Assembly (NCBI GenBank): GCA_016291915.1
Contig: JAEEZP010000295.1
Location: 1-5,976 of the forward strand
Reading direction: 5' to 3'
Origin: Prevotella sp.
GTDB lineage: Bacteria > Bacteroidota > Bacteroidia > Bacteroidales > Bacteroidaceae
DNA length: 5,976 bases
The notes beneath the pieces are model-generated. The model saw only the letters and a program-made list of their open reading frames with translations, searched no databases and was not told the DNA's origin. This document shows positions 1 to 5,017 of the stretch, one piece after another; within the stretch, counting starts at the first letter, position 1; each line of letters opens with the position of its first letter. Made by a program: the position numbers and the translations under genes.

Positions 1-1
1 A

Positions 2-29
2 ATAGTTTAGAGTCCCTCCCCTAAACTAT
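2..29 (-). terminator. hairpin after the fucosidase gene, possible terminator
   Basis: A perfect 9-base inverted repeat (ATAGTTTAG at 2-10, CTAAACTAT at 21-29) encloses a 10-base loop. It lies 14 bases beyond the fucosidase stop, at the end of the four-gene minus-strand operon. The stem is AT-rich and the window edge hides any following T run, so the terminator role is inferred from position. Confidence 0.4.
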
Positions 30-50
30 CAATTATCAATTATCAATTAT
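30..50. repeat. 3 x 7-base tandem repeat CAATTAT
   Basis: Three exact copies of CAATTAT lie head to tail at 30-36, 37-43 and 44-50. They span the end of the fucosidase gene: its TGA stop (43-45 on the minus strand) and last two Asn codons are made by the repeat. A 7-base unit shifts frame with each copy, so a change in copy number would affect only the last residues and the spacing to the hairpin at 2-29. Confidence 0.85.
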
Positions 51-1434
51 TAACTAAGTACCCTCCTACCTTATTGATAATAGGAGCGCCCTTGCGGGAA
101 CGAAGGACTATACGCAGTTGTTTCGTCTGAATATCTTCAAACCGGATGATACGCTTATAACCTACCGTTGTCATCTCTTCCTGACACACGATTGGCAGCC
201 ATCCTTTCTTCGTCTTATACTCCACAGTGAAACGATTTACCCGTTGCCCGGTAGCGATATCCTCACCTAAGATCAGACAGTTGAGCGTTTGTTTTCCACG
301 CAGCTTACAGATAATTTCCTGACAAGGGACTCCTCCCTCCACGAAATCTCTCTTTTGCAACCGTCCGTTTTCAATCAGATTACGCTGGAAATCCCGACGG
401 ATCATCTCAGCAAAGGAAACTAGATGGATGGAGTCAACGGCAGAGATCAATCCGTCTTTATTCACCGGCACATTCAAAAGCATCGTAGCATTACGCCCCA
501 CGCTCTTATAATAGATCTCACGCAGTGTCTCCGGTGTCTTCACTTTGTCATTCTCCTGATCATGGTAGAACCATCCCGGACGGATAGACACATCACATTC
601 CGCCGCCGTCCATTGATAACCGTCGGCATGACCATTGGGCAACTCCTGATATTTGGGATAACCCGGATACACCTCTTTACCACGCAGAAAAGCCCAGTTG
701 GTTTCTCCTGCAAAGCCATCCTCATTACCTACCCAACGACAACCGGGACCGCCATCGGAGAAGATAATCGTCTGTGGCTGGTACTTCCTTACTTTCTGGA
801 AAAGGTTAGGAAAGTTATAATAAGTACCTCTGTCGATATTCCGTTTCTCATTGGCTCCTCCATACCATCCGTCACCACCGTTAGCACCGTCGAACCAAAT
901 CTCGAAGAGCGGACCGTATTGTGTGAGCAACTCCTCTAACTGACGGTTATAATACTCCACATAAGCCGGTGTGCCATAGGTGGCCTGATGACGATCCCAC
1001 GGTGAGAGGTAAAGCCCGAACTTCATACCATATTTCTTACAAGCCTCACACAGTTCTCTGACCAGATCACCCTTTCCACCGCGGAAAGGAGAAGCTGTGA
1101 TGTTATAGTCGGTATATTTGGAAGGCCACAGACAGAAACCGTCGTGATGCTTGGCAGTAAGGATAACACCCTTCATACCCCCTTTCTGCAGTACACGCAC
1201 CCACTGTTCACAGTCGAGCTTCTGAGGGTTGAACACTTTCGGATCAGCATCACCATATCCCCACTCCTTATCGGTATAGGTATTCAGTCCGTAATGGATA
1301 AAGGCATACGTCTCCATCTCCTGCCATGCCACCTGATAAGGGGTCGGCAGCGGTTCTACAGTCTCTTGTGCTCTCACGTCAAGAGTGCCCAGCAGACTGA
1401 GCATCACAAGACATATCTTTATTTTTTGTAACAT
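43..1434 (-). CDS. secreted GH29 alpha-L-fucosidase
   Basis: A 463-residue glycoside hydrolase that removes alpha-linked L-fucose from glycans, probably in the periplasm or at the surface. Residues 1-23 form a Sec-type signal peptide (basic start, hydrophobic core, VRA-Q cleavage context) with no lipobox and no twin arginine. The (beta/alpha)8 domain covers about 30-345. It carries FIHYG (45-49), the HHDGF motif (96-100), and EIWFDGANG with the expected retaining nucleophile D182. E238 in GNEDG is a candidate acid/base, by analogy with GH29-B enzymes. A beta-rich C-terminal domain follows (about 365-463). The sequence looks closer to subfamily B (alpha-1,3/1,4 linkages) than to A, which is an inference. 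It is the last gene of its operon. Its ATG lies inside coaW (16-base overlap) with no clear Shine-Dalgarno, which suggests translational coupling. The chosen ATG supplies the lysine-rich start of the signal; M11 would lose it. Confidence 0.94.
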   Translation of the reverse strand: MLQKIKICLVMLSLLGTLDVRAQETVEPLPTPYQVAWQEMETYAFIHYGLNTYTDKEWGYGDADPKVFNPQKLDCEQWVRVLQKGGMKGVILTAKHHDGFCLWPSKYTDYNITASPFRGGKGDLVRELCEACKKYGMKFGLYLSPWDRHQATYGTPAYVEYYNRQLEELLTQYGPLFEIWFDGANGGDGWYGGANEKRNIDRGTYYNFPNLFQKVRKYQPQTIIFSDGGPGCRWVGNEDGFAGETNWAFLRGKEVYPGYPKYQELPNGHADGYQWTAAECDVSIRPGWFYHDQENDKVKTPETLREIYYKSVGRNATMLLNVPVNKDGLISAVDSIHLVSFAEMIRRDFQRNLIENGRLQKRDFVEGGVPCQEIICKLRGKQTLNCLILGEDIATGQRVNRFTVEYKTKKGWLPIVCQEEMTTVGYKRIIRFEDIQTKQLRIVLRSRKGAPIINKVGGYLVNN

Positions 1435-2237
1435 AAGGCAGCACCGATAGCTGTACAGAATTGTGAATATTTCGGTATGATAAAATGTACACCGTAGAGA
1501 TTCTCCATGGCAGGATAAACGATGTTACACTGTGGCAGCAGACTGAGATTACCGATGAGCACAAACTCACGAATACCATTTCCTAAAGAAGACAATATAG
1601 CAGCCGAGCCGATAGTCTGCAAAACCATACAGATCAGTCCTAATGCCAGGTCCTCAGGGGTTACCGTGCTCTTCACCTTTCCGAAGAGGGATGCCGTGGC
1701 ATCCATCGGCAGGTTTGGCAATGCGATAGAACTGATATCGCCGATCTGCAGATCAACCTGCGAGAGATCACCCCGCTCAGCCATATTTGCCACCAACTTG
1801 ATATCATCGGTATTCAGCAACAACCGTGATAATCCCGCCAGTGTTCCACCACCCATACCGATACCTCCGATATGACTGATGTCTTCACCGTCACACTTCA
1901 CTAAGGTTGTTCCTGTGCCCATGCTCACCACAATCATCTTTTCCTGCTTCGACTCATAACGGGCACCCAAGCCATCGGCAATAAACTCTTCTGCCTTGGA
2001 AGTGGGCAGACCATAGATCGGTTCGTTGACATAACCGGCGCCGACACCCGTGAGCATCACATGTTCCACATCCTTCAGCGCAATCTTATTGTCGTAAAGA
2101 TATTTGCCGAAAGCACCATACAACGAGGTTACCGGATCGGTAGCCTTGATGCGGATAGGAGAAATAACAATATCGTCACGAAGACCCACAATCTTCGTGG
2201 TACTGATACCCACATCGATTCCAATAATTATACCCAT
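1419..2237 (-). CDS. coaW: type II pantothenate kinase
   Basis: A 272-residue cytosolic enzyme that phosphorylates pantothenate with ATP, the first step of coenzyme A synthesis. Its length is close to the roughly 267 residues of the Staphylococcus aureus enzyme. It has the ASKHA-fold ATP motifs: phosphate 1 GIDVGISTTK (6-15), VSMGTGTTL (104-112) and the glycine-rich HIGGIGMGGGTLAGLS (122-137). E84, in EEFIADGLG, aligns with the S. aureus catalytic glutamate in VEFDAASQGLG. The C-terminal LIGNLS (227-232) and AIGAAL (263-268) also fit. Type II enzymes in bacteria are generally less sensitive to CoA feedback than type I. The gene starts 15 bases after the cupin stop and overlaps the fucosidase start by 16 bases, so it sits inside the operon. 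A purine-rich AAAAGAAA stretch precedes the ATG. Confidence 0.93.
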   Translation of the reverse strand: MGIIIGIDVGISTTKIVGLRDDIVISPIRIKATDPVTSLYGAFGKYLYDNKIALKDVEHVMLTGVGAGYVNEPIYGLPTSKAEEFIADGLGARYESKQEKMIVVSMGTGTTLVKCDGEDISHIGGIGMGGGTLAGLSRLLLNTDDIKLVANMAERGDLSQVDLQIGDISSIALPNLPMDATASLFGKVKSTVTPEDLALGLICMVLQTIGSAAILSSLGNGIREFVLIGNLSLLPQCNIVYPAMENLYGVHFIIPKYSQFCTAIGAALCYKK

Positions 2238-2252
2238 TTTCTTTTACATTAT

Positions 2253-2591
2253 CTATTTAAGGAAATCAGCACGATGCGGACTGAACGTGTCAACCAGCAT
2301 TCCTGCCTCTAAACAGACACACCCGTGAAGGAGGTCGGGAGCCACATAGTAACCGTCGCCGGCAGAGAGCACGGCCGTCTCTCCATCAATCGTCACCTCA
2401 AACTTCCCACTCTCCACCAGTGTCGTCTGACTGTGTGGATGACGATGGGCAGAACCCACGGCACCTTTCTCAAACTTCACCTTCACTAACATCAACTGTT
2501 CGTCATAACCGAGAATCTGACGGGTAACACCCGGCTCAGGGTTCTCCCAACCGATATTCTCAGCATGCAAAAACTTGTCACTTCTTATCAT
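2253..2591 (-). CDS. small single-domain cupin, KdgF-like
   Basis: A 112-residue protein with one beta-barrel cupin domain and no signal peptide, so cytosolic. Cupin motif 1 is at about 46-62 (H49-R-H51-P-H53-S-Q55, then G62). Motif 2 is at about 78-89 (GDGYYVAPDLLH, H89). H49, H51, Q55 and H89 form a plausible three-His/one-Gln metal site. GYDEQLMLVKVKFEKGA and the ending DTFSPHRADFL resemble small cupins of the KdgF type, which help linearise unsaturated uronic acids released from pectin or alginate. That specific activity is inferred from resemblance only. The gene overlaps the tatA end by 14 bases. Unusually for this window it has a textbook ribosome site, AAGGAG at 2598-2603, six bases before the ATG. 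That site fixes the start. Confidence 0.85.
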   Translation of the reverse strand: MIRSDKFLHAENIGWENPEPGVTRQILGYDEQLMLVKVKFEKGAVGSAHRHPHSQTTLVESGKFEVTIDGETAVLSAGDGYYVAPDLLHGCVCLEAGMLVDTFSPHRADFLK

Positions 2592-2775
2592 CTGTATCTC
2601 CTTTCTTTTTATCTGGATCCATACTCTTCACTTCATCCTCCACCTCATTGAGGCCTTGTTTGAAACTCTTCACACCCTTGCCCAGTCCTCTCATGAGCTC
2701 AGGAATCTTCTTACCGCCGAAAAGCAGCAAGATAACCAATACAATCAGTAGTATCTCCGGTGTTCCTATATTCAT
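2578..2775 (-). CDS. tatA: Sec-independent protein translocase TatA/TatE subunit
   Basis: A 65-residue inner-membrane protein that oligomerises to form the conducting part of the twin-arginine translocase, which exports folded proteins. The layout is classic: a short N-terminus with the polar residue E7, a single membrane helix at about 6-19, the FGGKKIPEL hinge (19-27), an amphipathic helix RGLGKGVKSFKQGLNE (29-44), then an acidic and lysine-rich tail (45-65). TatB proteins usually have a longer helical region, so TatA/E is the better call. It is the first gene of the minus-strand operon, about 45 bases from the predicted transcription start. No tatC lies in this window, and the promoter directly upstream means none precedes it in this operon. 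The downstream fucosidase is not a Tat substrate by its signal. Confidence 0.95.
   Translation of the reverse strand: MNIGTPEILLIVLVILLLFGGKKIPELMRGLGKGVKSFKQGLNEVEDEVKSMDPDKKKGDTDDKK
2598..2603 (-). promoter_or_regulatory. strong Shine-Dalgarno of the cupin gene
   Basis: AAGGAG on the minus strand lies six bases from the cupin ATG, inside the 3' end of tatA. Most other starts here lack such a site, so this one decides the cupin start and suggests independent initiation rather than reliance on coupling alone. Confidence 0.75.
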
Positions 2776-2786
2776 AATTTTCTTTG

Positions 2787-2800
2787 TTATAATATTATAA
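2787..2800. repeat. 14-base all-AT palindrome in the tatA leader
   Basis: TTATAATATTATAA is a perfect palindrome in the untranslated leader of tatA, between the predicted start of transcription and the ATG. It is made only of A and T and may be a chance product of the AT-rich intergenic DNA. Confidence 0.4.
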
Positions 2801-2824
2801 ATATCCTACATTTTGTTTCGTCTG

Positions 2825-2855
2825 CAAATATACAAAAATTCCCCGAAGATTCAAA
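2825..2855 (-). promoter_or_regulatory. promoter of the tatA-cupin-coaW-fucosidase operon
   Basis: On the minus strand, TTTG (2852-2855) is followed by 19 bases and TATATTTG (2825-2832). This is a full match to the Bacteroidota TTTG / TAnnTTTG promoter. Transcription should start near 2818-2821, giving a leader of about 45 bases before tatA. No second full match was noticed between the four operon genes. Confidence 0.85.
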
Positions 2856-2869
2856 TGTTTCGAAAATTA

Positions 2870-2900
2870 TTTCATTTATCCGAAAAAAAACATACCTTTG
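2870..2900 (+). promoter_or_regulatory. promoter of the patatin-like gene
   Basis: TTTC (2870-2873, three of four bases of the -33 box), a 19-base spacer and TACCTTTG (2893-2900, full match to TAnnTTTG). The start of transcription should be near 2905. It is back-to-back with the tatA promoter, with 14 bases between the two -33 boxes. The resulting leader of about 160 bases is filled by the repeat region. Confidence 0.8.
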
Positions 2901-2915
2901 CATGATTGGTTTAAA

Positions 2916-2929
2916 GTGAAGAGTGAAGA
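2916..2929 (+). repeat. 2 x GTGAAGA, left flank of the leader repeat
   Basis: Two exact tandem copies of GTGAAGA (2916-2922, 2923-2929) lie directly before the inverted repeat at 2930. The same unit continues on the other side of it at 3003. Confidence 0.85.
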
Positions 2930-2991
2930 ATTTTGCGAGTAAGCGAGAGCAGAGTGAAACAAGTTTCAACTCTGCCGAGCGTGAGCAAAAT
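2930..2991. repeat. long imperfect inverted repeat in the patatin leader
   Basis: The ends are ATTTTGC (2930-2936) and GCAAAAT (2985-2991). The core is GCAGAGTGAAAC (2949-2960) against GTTTCAACTCTGC (2963-2975), a 12-base-pair stem with one bulged A and almost no loop. Between outer and inner stems lie unpaired GAG/GCGAG-rich segments. It would fold as one long RNA hairpin in the 5' leader. The compact symmetric form, flanked by heptamer repeats, recalls small intergenic palindromic or MITE-like elements. No transposase is present. Confidence 0.8.
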
Positions 2992-3002
2992 CGCCGAAGG
3001 CA

Positions 3003-3051
3003 GTGAAGAGTGAAGAGTGAAGAGTGAAGAGTGTAAAGTGTAGAGTGTAGA
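3003..3051 (+). repeat. 7 tandem heptamers, 4 x GTGAAGA plus 3 variants
   Basis: There are four exact GTGAAGA units (3003-3030), then GTGTAAA (3031-3037) and two GTGTAGA (3038-3051): 49 bases in perfect 7-base register. The array ends 15 bases before the patatin ATG, inside the transcribed leader. The step from GTGAAGA to GTGTAGA suggests local amplification and divergence. Confidence 0.9.
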
Positions 3052-3066
3052 GATATTTTGAGGAAT

Positions 3067-3918
3067 ATGAAAAAAGGATTGGTATTGGAAGGAGGAGCGT
3101 TAAGAGGATTGTTTACCGTGGGGATCCTTGATGTGCTCATGGAGAACGATGTCACCTTCGACGGGCTCATCGGTGTCTCCGCCGGGGCAGCCTTCGGATG
3201 TAACATGAAAAGCCGTCAGCCGGGGCGTGCCATCCGCTATAATACCGACTATGCCAAAGACTGGCGTTACTGCAGCTTCCGTTCTTACCTGAAGACCGGT
3301 GACCTGTTCGGCGGTGAGTTCGACTACCACTACCTGCCCCGACACCTGGATATCTTCGACGAAGAGGCATTCGACAAGAATCCCATGGAGATGCATGTGG
3401 TATGCACCGACGTCACCACAGGGAAGGCCGTTTATAAGCAACTCGACAAATGCAGCTACGACTGTTATGAGTGGATCCGCGCCTCCGCCTCCATGCCCAT
3501 CGTTTCGCATATCGTGAAGGTAGAAGGGTATCAGTTGCTCGACGGAGGCATCGCCGACTCCATTCCCTTGGAGTATTTCCAACAGATAGGCTACGACAGG
3601 AATGTCGTCATCCTCACCCAGCCTGCCGGTTATGTGAAGGAAAAGAACAGGCTATTACCCCTGATGCGGATGCAGCTCCGCAAATATCCCGCCTTTATCA
3701 AGGCCGCTGCCGACCGCCATCTGATGTATAATGCGCAGACCGCTTATGTGAAAGAACAGGAGTCGTTGGGAAACGCCCTCGTGATCCGTCCGCACGAGCC
3801 GATACCTATCGGACATATCTCTCACGACCCTGAGGAAATGTGGAAGGTTTACCGCATCGGCAGAGCCGTAGGAGAAGAATATCTGCAAAAGATTATCGAC
3901 TTCCTGGCGAAGCCCTGA
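3067..3918 (+). CDS. patatin-like phospholipase
   Basis: A 283-residue serine acyl hydrolase of the patatin family, expected to cleave acyl chains from lipids in the cytosol or at the membrane; no signal peptide is seen. The oxyanion-hole loop is EGGALRGLF (8-16). The nucleophile is S38 in GVSAG (36-40). The second dyad residue is D159 in LLDGGIADS (157-165). The MKKGLVLEGG beginning, the RASASMPIV segment (138-146) and the basic C-terminal region (about 195-260) resemble the YjjU-like branch of bacterial patatins, but the substrate cannot be told. The reading frame also runs back to a TTG at 3058. ATG at 3067 is preferred because GAGG lies just before it and the family begins there. It has its own promoter at 2870 and a repeat-rich leader. 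No convincing terminator follows. Confidence 0.93.
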   Translation: MKKGLVLEGGALRGLFTVGILDVLMENDVTFDGLIGVSAGAAFGCNMKSRQPGRAIRYNTDYAKDWRYCSFRSYLKTGDLFGGEFDYHYLPRHLDIFDEEAFDKNPMEMHVVCTDVTTGKAVYKQLDKCSYDCYEWIRASASMPIVSHIVKVEGYQLLDGGIADSIPLEYFQQIGYDRNVVILTQPAGYVKEKNRLLPLMRMQLRKYPAFIKAAADRHLMYNAQTAYVKEQESLGNALVIRPHEPIPIGHISHDPEEMWKVYRIGRAVGEEYLQKIIDFLAKP

Positions 3919-3949
3919 AACACTTTCTTTGAAAAAAGACAAACTTTTT

Positions 3950-3981
3950 TTTGGGCATTACAAGCGAAATGCGTAACTTTG
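3950..3981 (+). promoter_or_regulatory. promoter of the WG-repeat-like gene
   Basis: TTTG (3950-3953), a 20-base spacer and TAACTTTG (3974-3981) fully match the Bacteroidota consensus. Transcription should begin near 3987, about 43 bases before the ATG at 4030. The gene is therefore a separate unit from the patatin gene. Confidence 0.85.
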
Positions 3982-4029
3982 TCGGTGAGCGATAAAAATT
4001 GTTTTTTAACTCACTTATAGTAGTAAGCC

Positions 4030-4716
4030 ATGGGAAAGATAACACAGGAGAATTTTGAACATACCTACGTAGATCCTATCGAGTTACGTCAGATCGATAA
4101 GTTTGTGTGTGCTGAGATGGGGCGGCAGATACACCGTTACATCAAGGGAATGTCAGGATCAAAAAAGATCATGGAGAAATTCGAAGAGGCCATCTCCACA
4201 TTCTCAGTACCCGAGAAAGAAGTAGCCATTGCAAGGTATATCGACCTGAACCGAAAGGCTATCAGCGGGTTAGACTTCGAGATTGTATTGGCACGCTCCA
4301 TCGCCAACTACTGTGATACGTACGACTATTTTTTAACGATGATCAACGACAAGGAAAAGATGGACTTCTACCTGAAACGTATCAAAGACAAATATATCCG
4401 TTTCCATAAGGTGATTGAGCATAACGGGCTCTTCGGCATCGTTGATCATGAGGGAAAGACGATCATCTCCCCGAACTATGAATTCCTGCGTACCTGCTAT
4501 ACGTATGTCGATGATCTGGTGACCATGCCCATCATCGCGCAGAAAAACGGAAAACTCGGACTAATACTGCCCGACCGGAAAGATACCGTGGTAGCCGACT
4601 TCGTCTTCGATGATATCCAGCTGCGCGACGAATATCCCTATTTCGAGGGATGGATCGGTGACAAGAAAGTTTATCTCGACGAGTCATTCTACAATCAGAC
4701 ATTAGATAAAAATTGA
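4030..4716 (+). CDS. hypothetical protein with two degenerate WG-type repeats
   Basis: A 228-residue protein of no recognised function, without signal peptide or membrane helix, so probably cytosolic. The N-terminal 125 residues look helical and charged: KFEEAISTF at 50-58, PEKEVAIARYIDLNRKAISGLDFEIVLARS within 61-90, and YLKRIKDKYIRF at 114-125. The C-terminal part holds two repeats of the WG/KWG type. The first is NGLFGIVDHEGKTIISPNYE (132-151). The second is looser, NGKLGLILPDRKDTVVADFV (173-192) followed by FDDIQ. Such repeats form small beta units and are common in Bacteroidota proteins of unknown role. The gene has its own strong promoter and terminator. There is no Shine-Dalgarno before the ATG; the next in-frame ATG would delete conserved-looking helical sequence. 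Confidence 0.85.
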   Translation: MGKITQENFEHTYVDPIELRQIDKFVCAEMGRQIHRYIKGMSGSKKIMEKFEEAISTFSVPEKEVAIARYIDLNRKAISGLDFEIVLARSIANYCDTYDYFLTMINDKEKMDFYLKRIKDKYIRFHKVIEHNGLFGIVDHEGKTIISPNYEFLRTCYTYVDDLVTMPIIAQKNGKLGLILPDRKDTVVADFVFDDIQLRDEYPYFEGWIGDKKVYLDESFYNQTLDKN

Positions 4717-4722
4717 AAAAAC

Positions 4723-4738
4723 ATAGTTACGTAACTAT
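4723..4738. repeat. 16-base perfect palindrome after the WG-like gene
   Basis: ATAGTTACGTAACTAT is perfectly self-complementary. It starts six bases after the stop codon and ends two bases before the terminator stem. With no loop it is better suited to a dimeric DNA-binding protein than to an RNA hairpin. A role is not known. Confidence 0.7.
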
Positions 4739-4740
4739 CG

Positions 4741-4771
4741 AAAGGTTTCTCTTCAAGAGAAGCCTTTTTTT
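4741..4771 (+). terminator. intrinsic terminator of the WG-like gene
   Basis: AAAGGTTTCTC (4741-4751) pairs with GAGAAGCCTTT (4757-4767) through one G-T pair, closing a short loop TTCAA, and runs into seven Ts (4765-4771). It lies 25 bases beyond the stop codon. It is a classic Rho-independent terminator for plus-strand transcription and insulates the toxin-antitoxin region. Confidence 0.93.
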
Positions 4772-4779
4772 GTAATTTA

Positions 4780-4795
4780 TGCTAAAACCTTAGCA
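4780..4795. repeat. small perfect hairpin, TGCTAA-AACC-TTAGCA
   Basis: A six-base perfect stem with a four-base loop lies just after the terminator. A run of six Ts (4802-4807) follows seven bases later, too far for a standard terminator. It may be a backup terminator or chance. Confidence 0.4.
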
Positions 4796-4815
4796 AACTC
4801 TGTTTTTTACACATC

Positions 4816-4844
4816 CTTGAACTAATTAAACTTGACTAATTAAA
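4816..4844 (+). repeat. tandem near-duplicate, CTTGAACTAATTAAA / CTTGACTAATTAAA
   Basis: A 15-base unit (4816-4830) is followed at once by a 14-base copy lacking one A (4831-4844). It sits in the AT-rich gap before the toxin-antitoxin pair. The second copy carries a TTG 20 bases before TTTTTTTG (4855-4862), a poor promoter match. Confidence 0.7.
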
Positions 4845-4889
4845 TCAAAAGTATTTTTTTTGCAGCACTGGATAATGGCAGGTTATTGA

Positions 4890-4991
4890 CTATACAATGA
4901 TGCACAATTCATCTTATTTAATACTATGAATTCTGAAGTACTTATTGATCACCCTGACATTGAACCAAAAAACTATAAAAAAGTTGCTTAA
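4890..4991 (+). other. short open frame, possible gene remnant
   Basis: A frame open from 4890 to a TAA at 4989-4991 encodes 33 residues, or 21 from the ATG at 4926 (MNSEVLIDHPDIEPKNYKKV and a final A). The composition looks protein-like, with DHPDIEPKNYKKV near the end, but there is no ribosome site or promoter, and the sequence before 4890 is closed by a stop. Another frame just upstream (4863-4898) also reads plausibly as ALDNGRLLTIQ. Both may be debris of a decayed gene next to the toxin-antitoxin module. Apart from this and the short repeats, 4772-4983 holds nothing recognised. Confidence 0.2.
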
Positions 4992-5002
4992 TTGATAAAC
5001 TT
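4981..5002. promoter_or_regulatory. candidate operator of the higBA promoter
   Basis: An imperfect 22-base palindrome has arms AAGTT (4981-4985) and AACTT (4998-5002) around an AATT centre; 16 of 22 positions are symmetric. It covers the -33 TTG and most of the spacer. A HigA-type repressor commonly binds such a site to control its own operon. This is inferred from position and symmetry only. Confidence 0.35.
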
Positions 5003-5014
5003 GTATTATTTTTG
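4984..5014 (+). promoter_or_regulatory. promoter of higBA, abutting the toxin start
   Basis: TTG (4984-4986), a 20-base spacer and TATTTTTG (5007-5014) match the Bacteroidota promoter. Transcription should start four to seven bases after the final G, at about 5018-5021. The toxin ATG is at 5018-5020. The message would thus have no or almost no leader. Confidence 0.75.
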
Positions 5015-5017
5015 CAA

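Noticed and set aside
424..939. Plus-strand open frame of 171 codons inside the fucosidase
   Set aside because: It is antisense to a clear GH29 enzyme, with low-complexity composition, no family motifs and no promoter.
43..1434. Fucosidase as a Tat substrate because tatA is in the operon
   Set aside because: Its signal peptide has only lysines before the hydrophobic core and no twin-arginine motif.
1522..1875. Plus-strand open frame of 117 codons inside coaW
   Set aside because: Antisense shadow of the pantothenate kinase motifs, with no independent signals.
3003..3051. CRISPR array
   Set aside because: The units are 7 bases long with no spacers, and no cas gene is present.
3058..3066. TTG start for the patatin protein
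   Set aside because: It would add only MRN before the family's usual MKKGLVLEGG, and the GAGG sequence is placed for the ATG at 3067.
2787..3206. Open frame of 139 codons on the minus strand with repeated LHS/TLH peptides
   Set aside because: The peptide repetition comes from the GTGAAGA heptamers read in reverse. It crosses both promoters and overlaps the start of the well-supported patatin gene.
3100..3582. Minus-strand open frame of 160 codons inside the patatin gene
   Set aside because: Shadow of a GC-richer coding frame. The opposite strand carries the GVSAG and DGG catalytic motifs.
3919..3953. Terminator after the patatin gene
   Set aside because: CTTT and AAAG can form only a very weak stem. 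The T run at 3945-3952 lies several bases away and provides the -33 box of the next promoter.
4832..4862. Additional promoter upstream of higBA
   Set aside because: TTG-N20-TTTTTTTG lacks the TA of the -7 box, and the T run makes the match likely to be chance.
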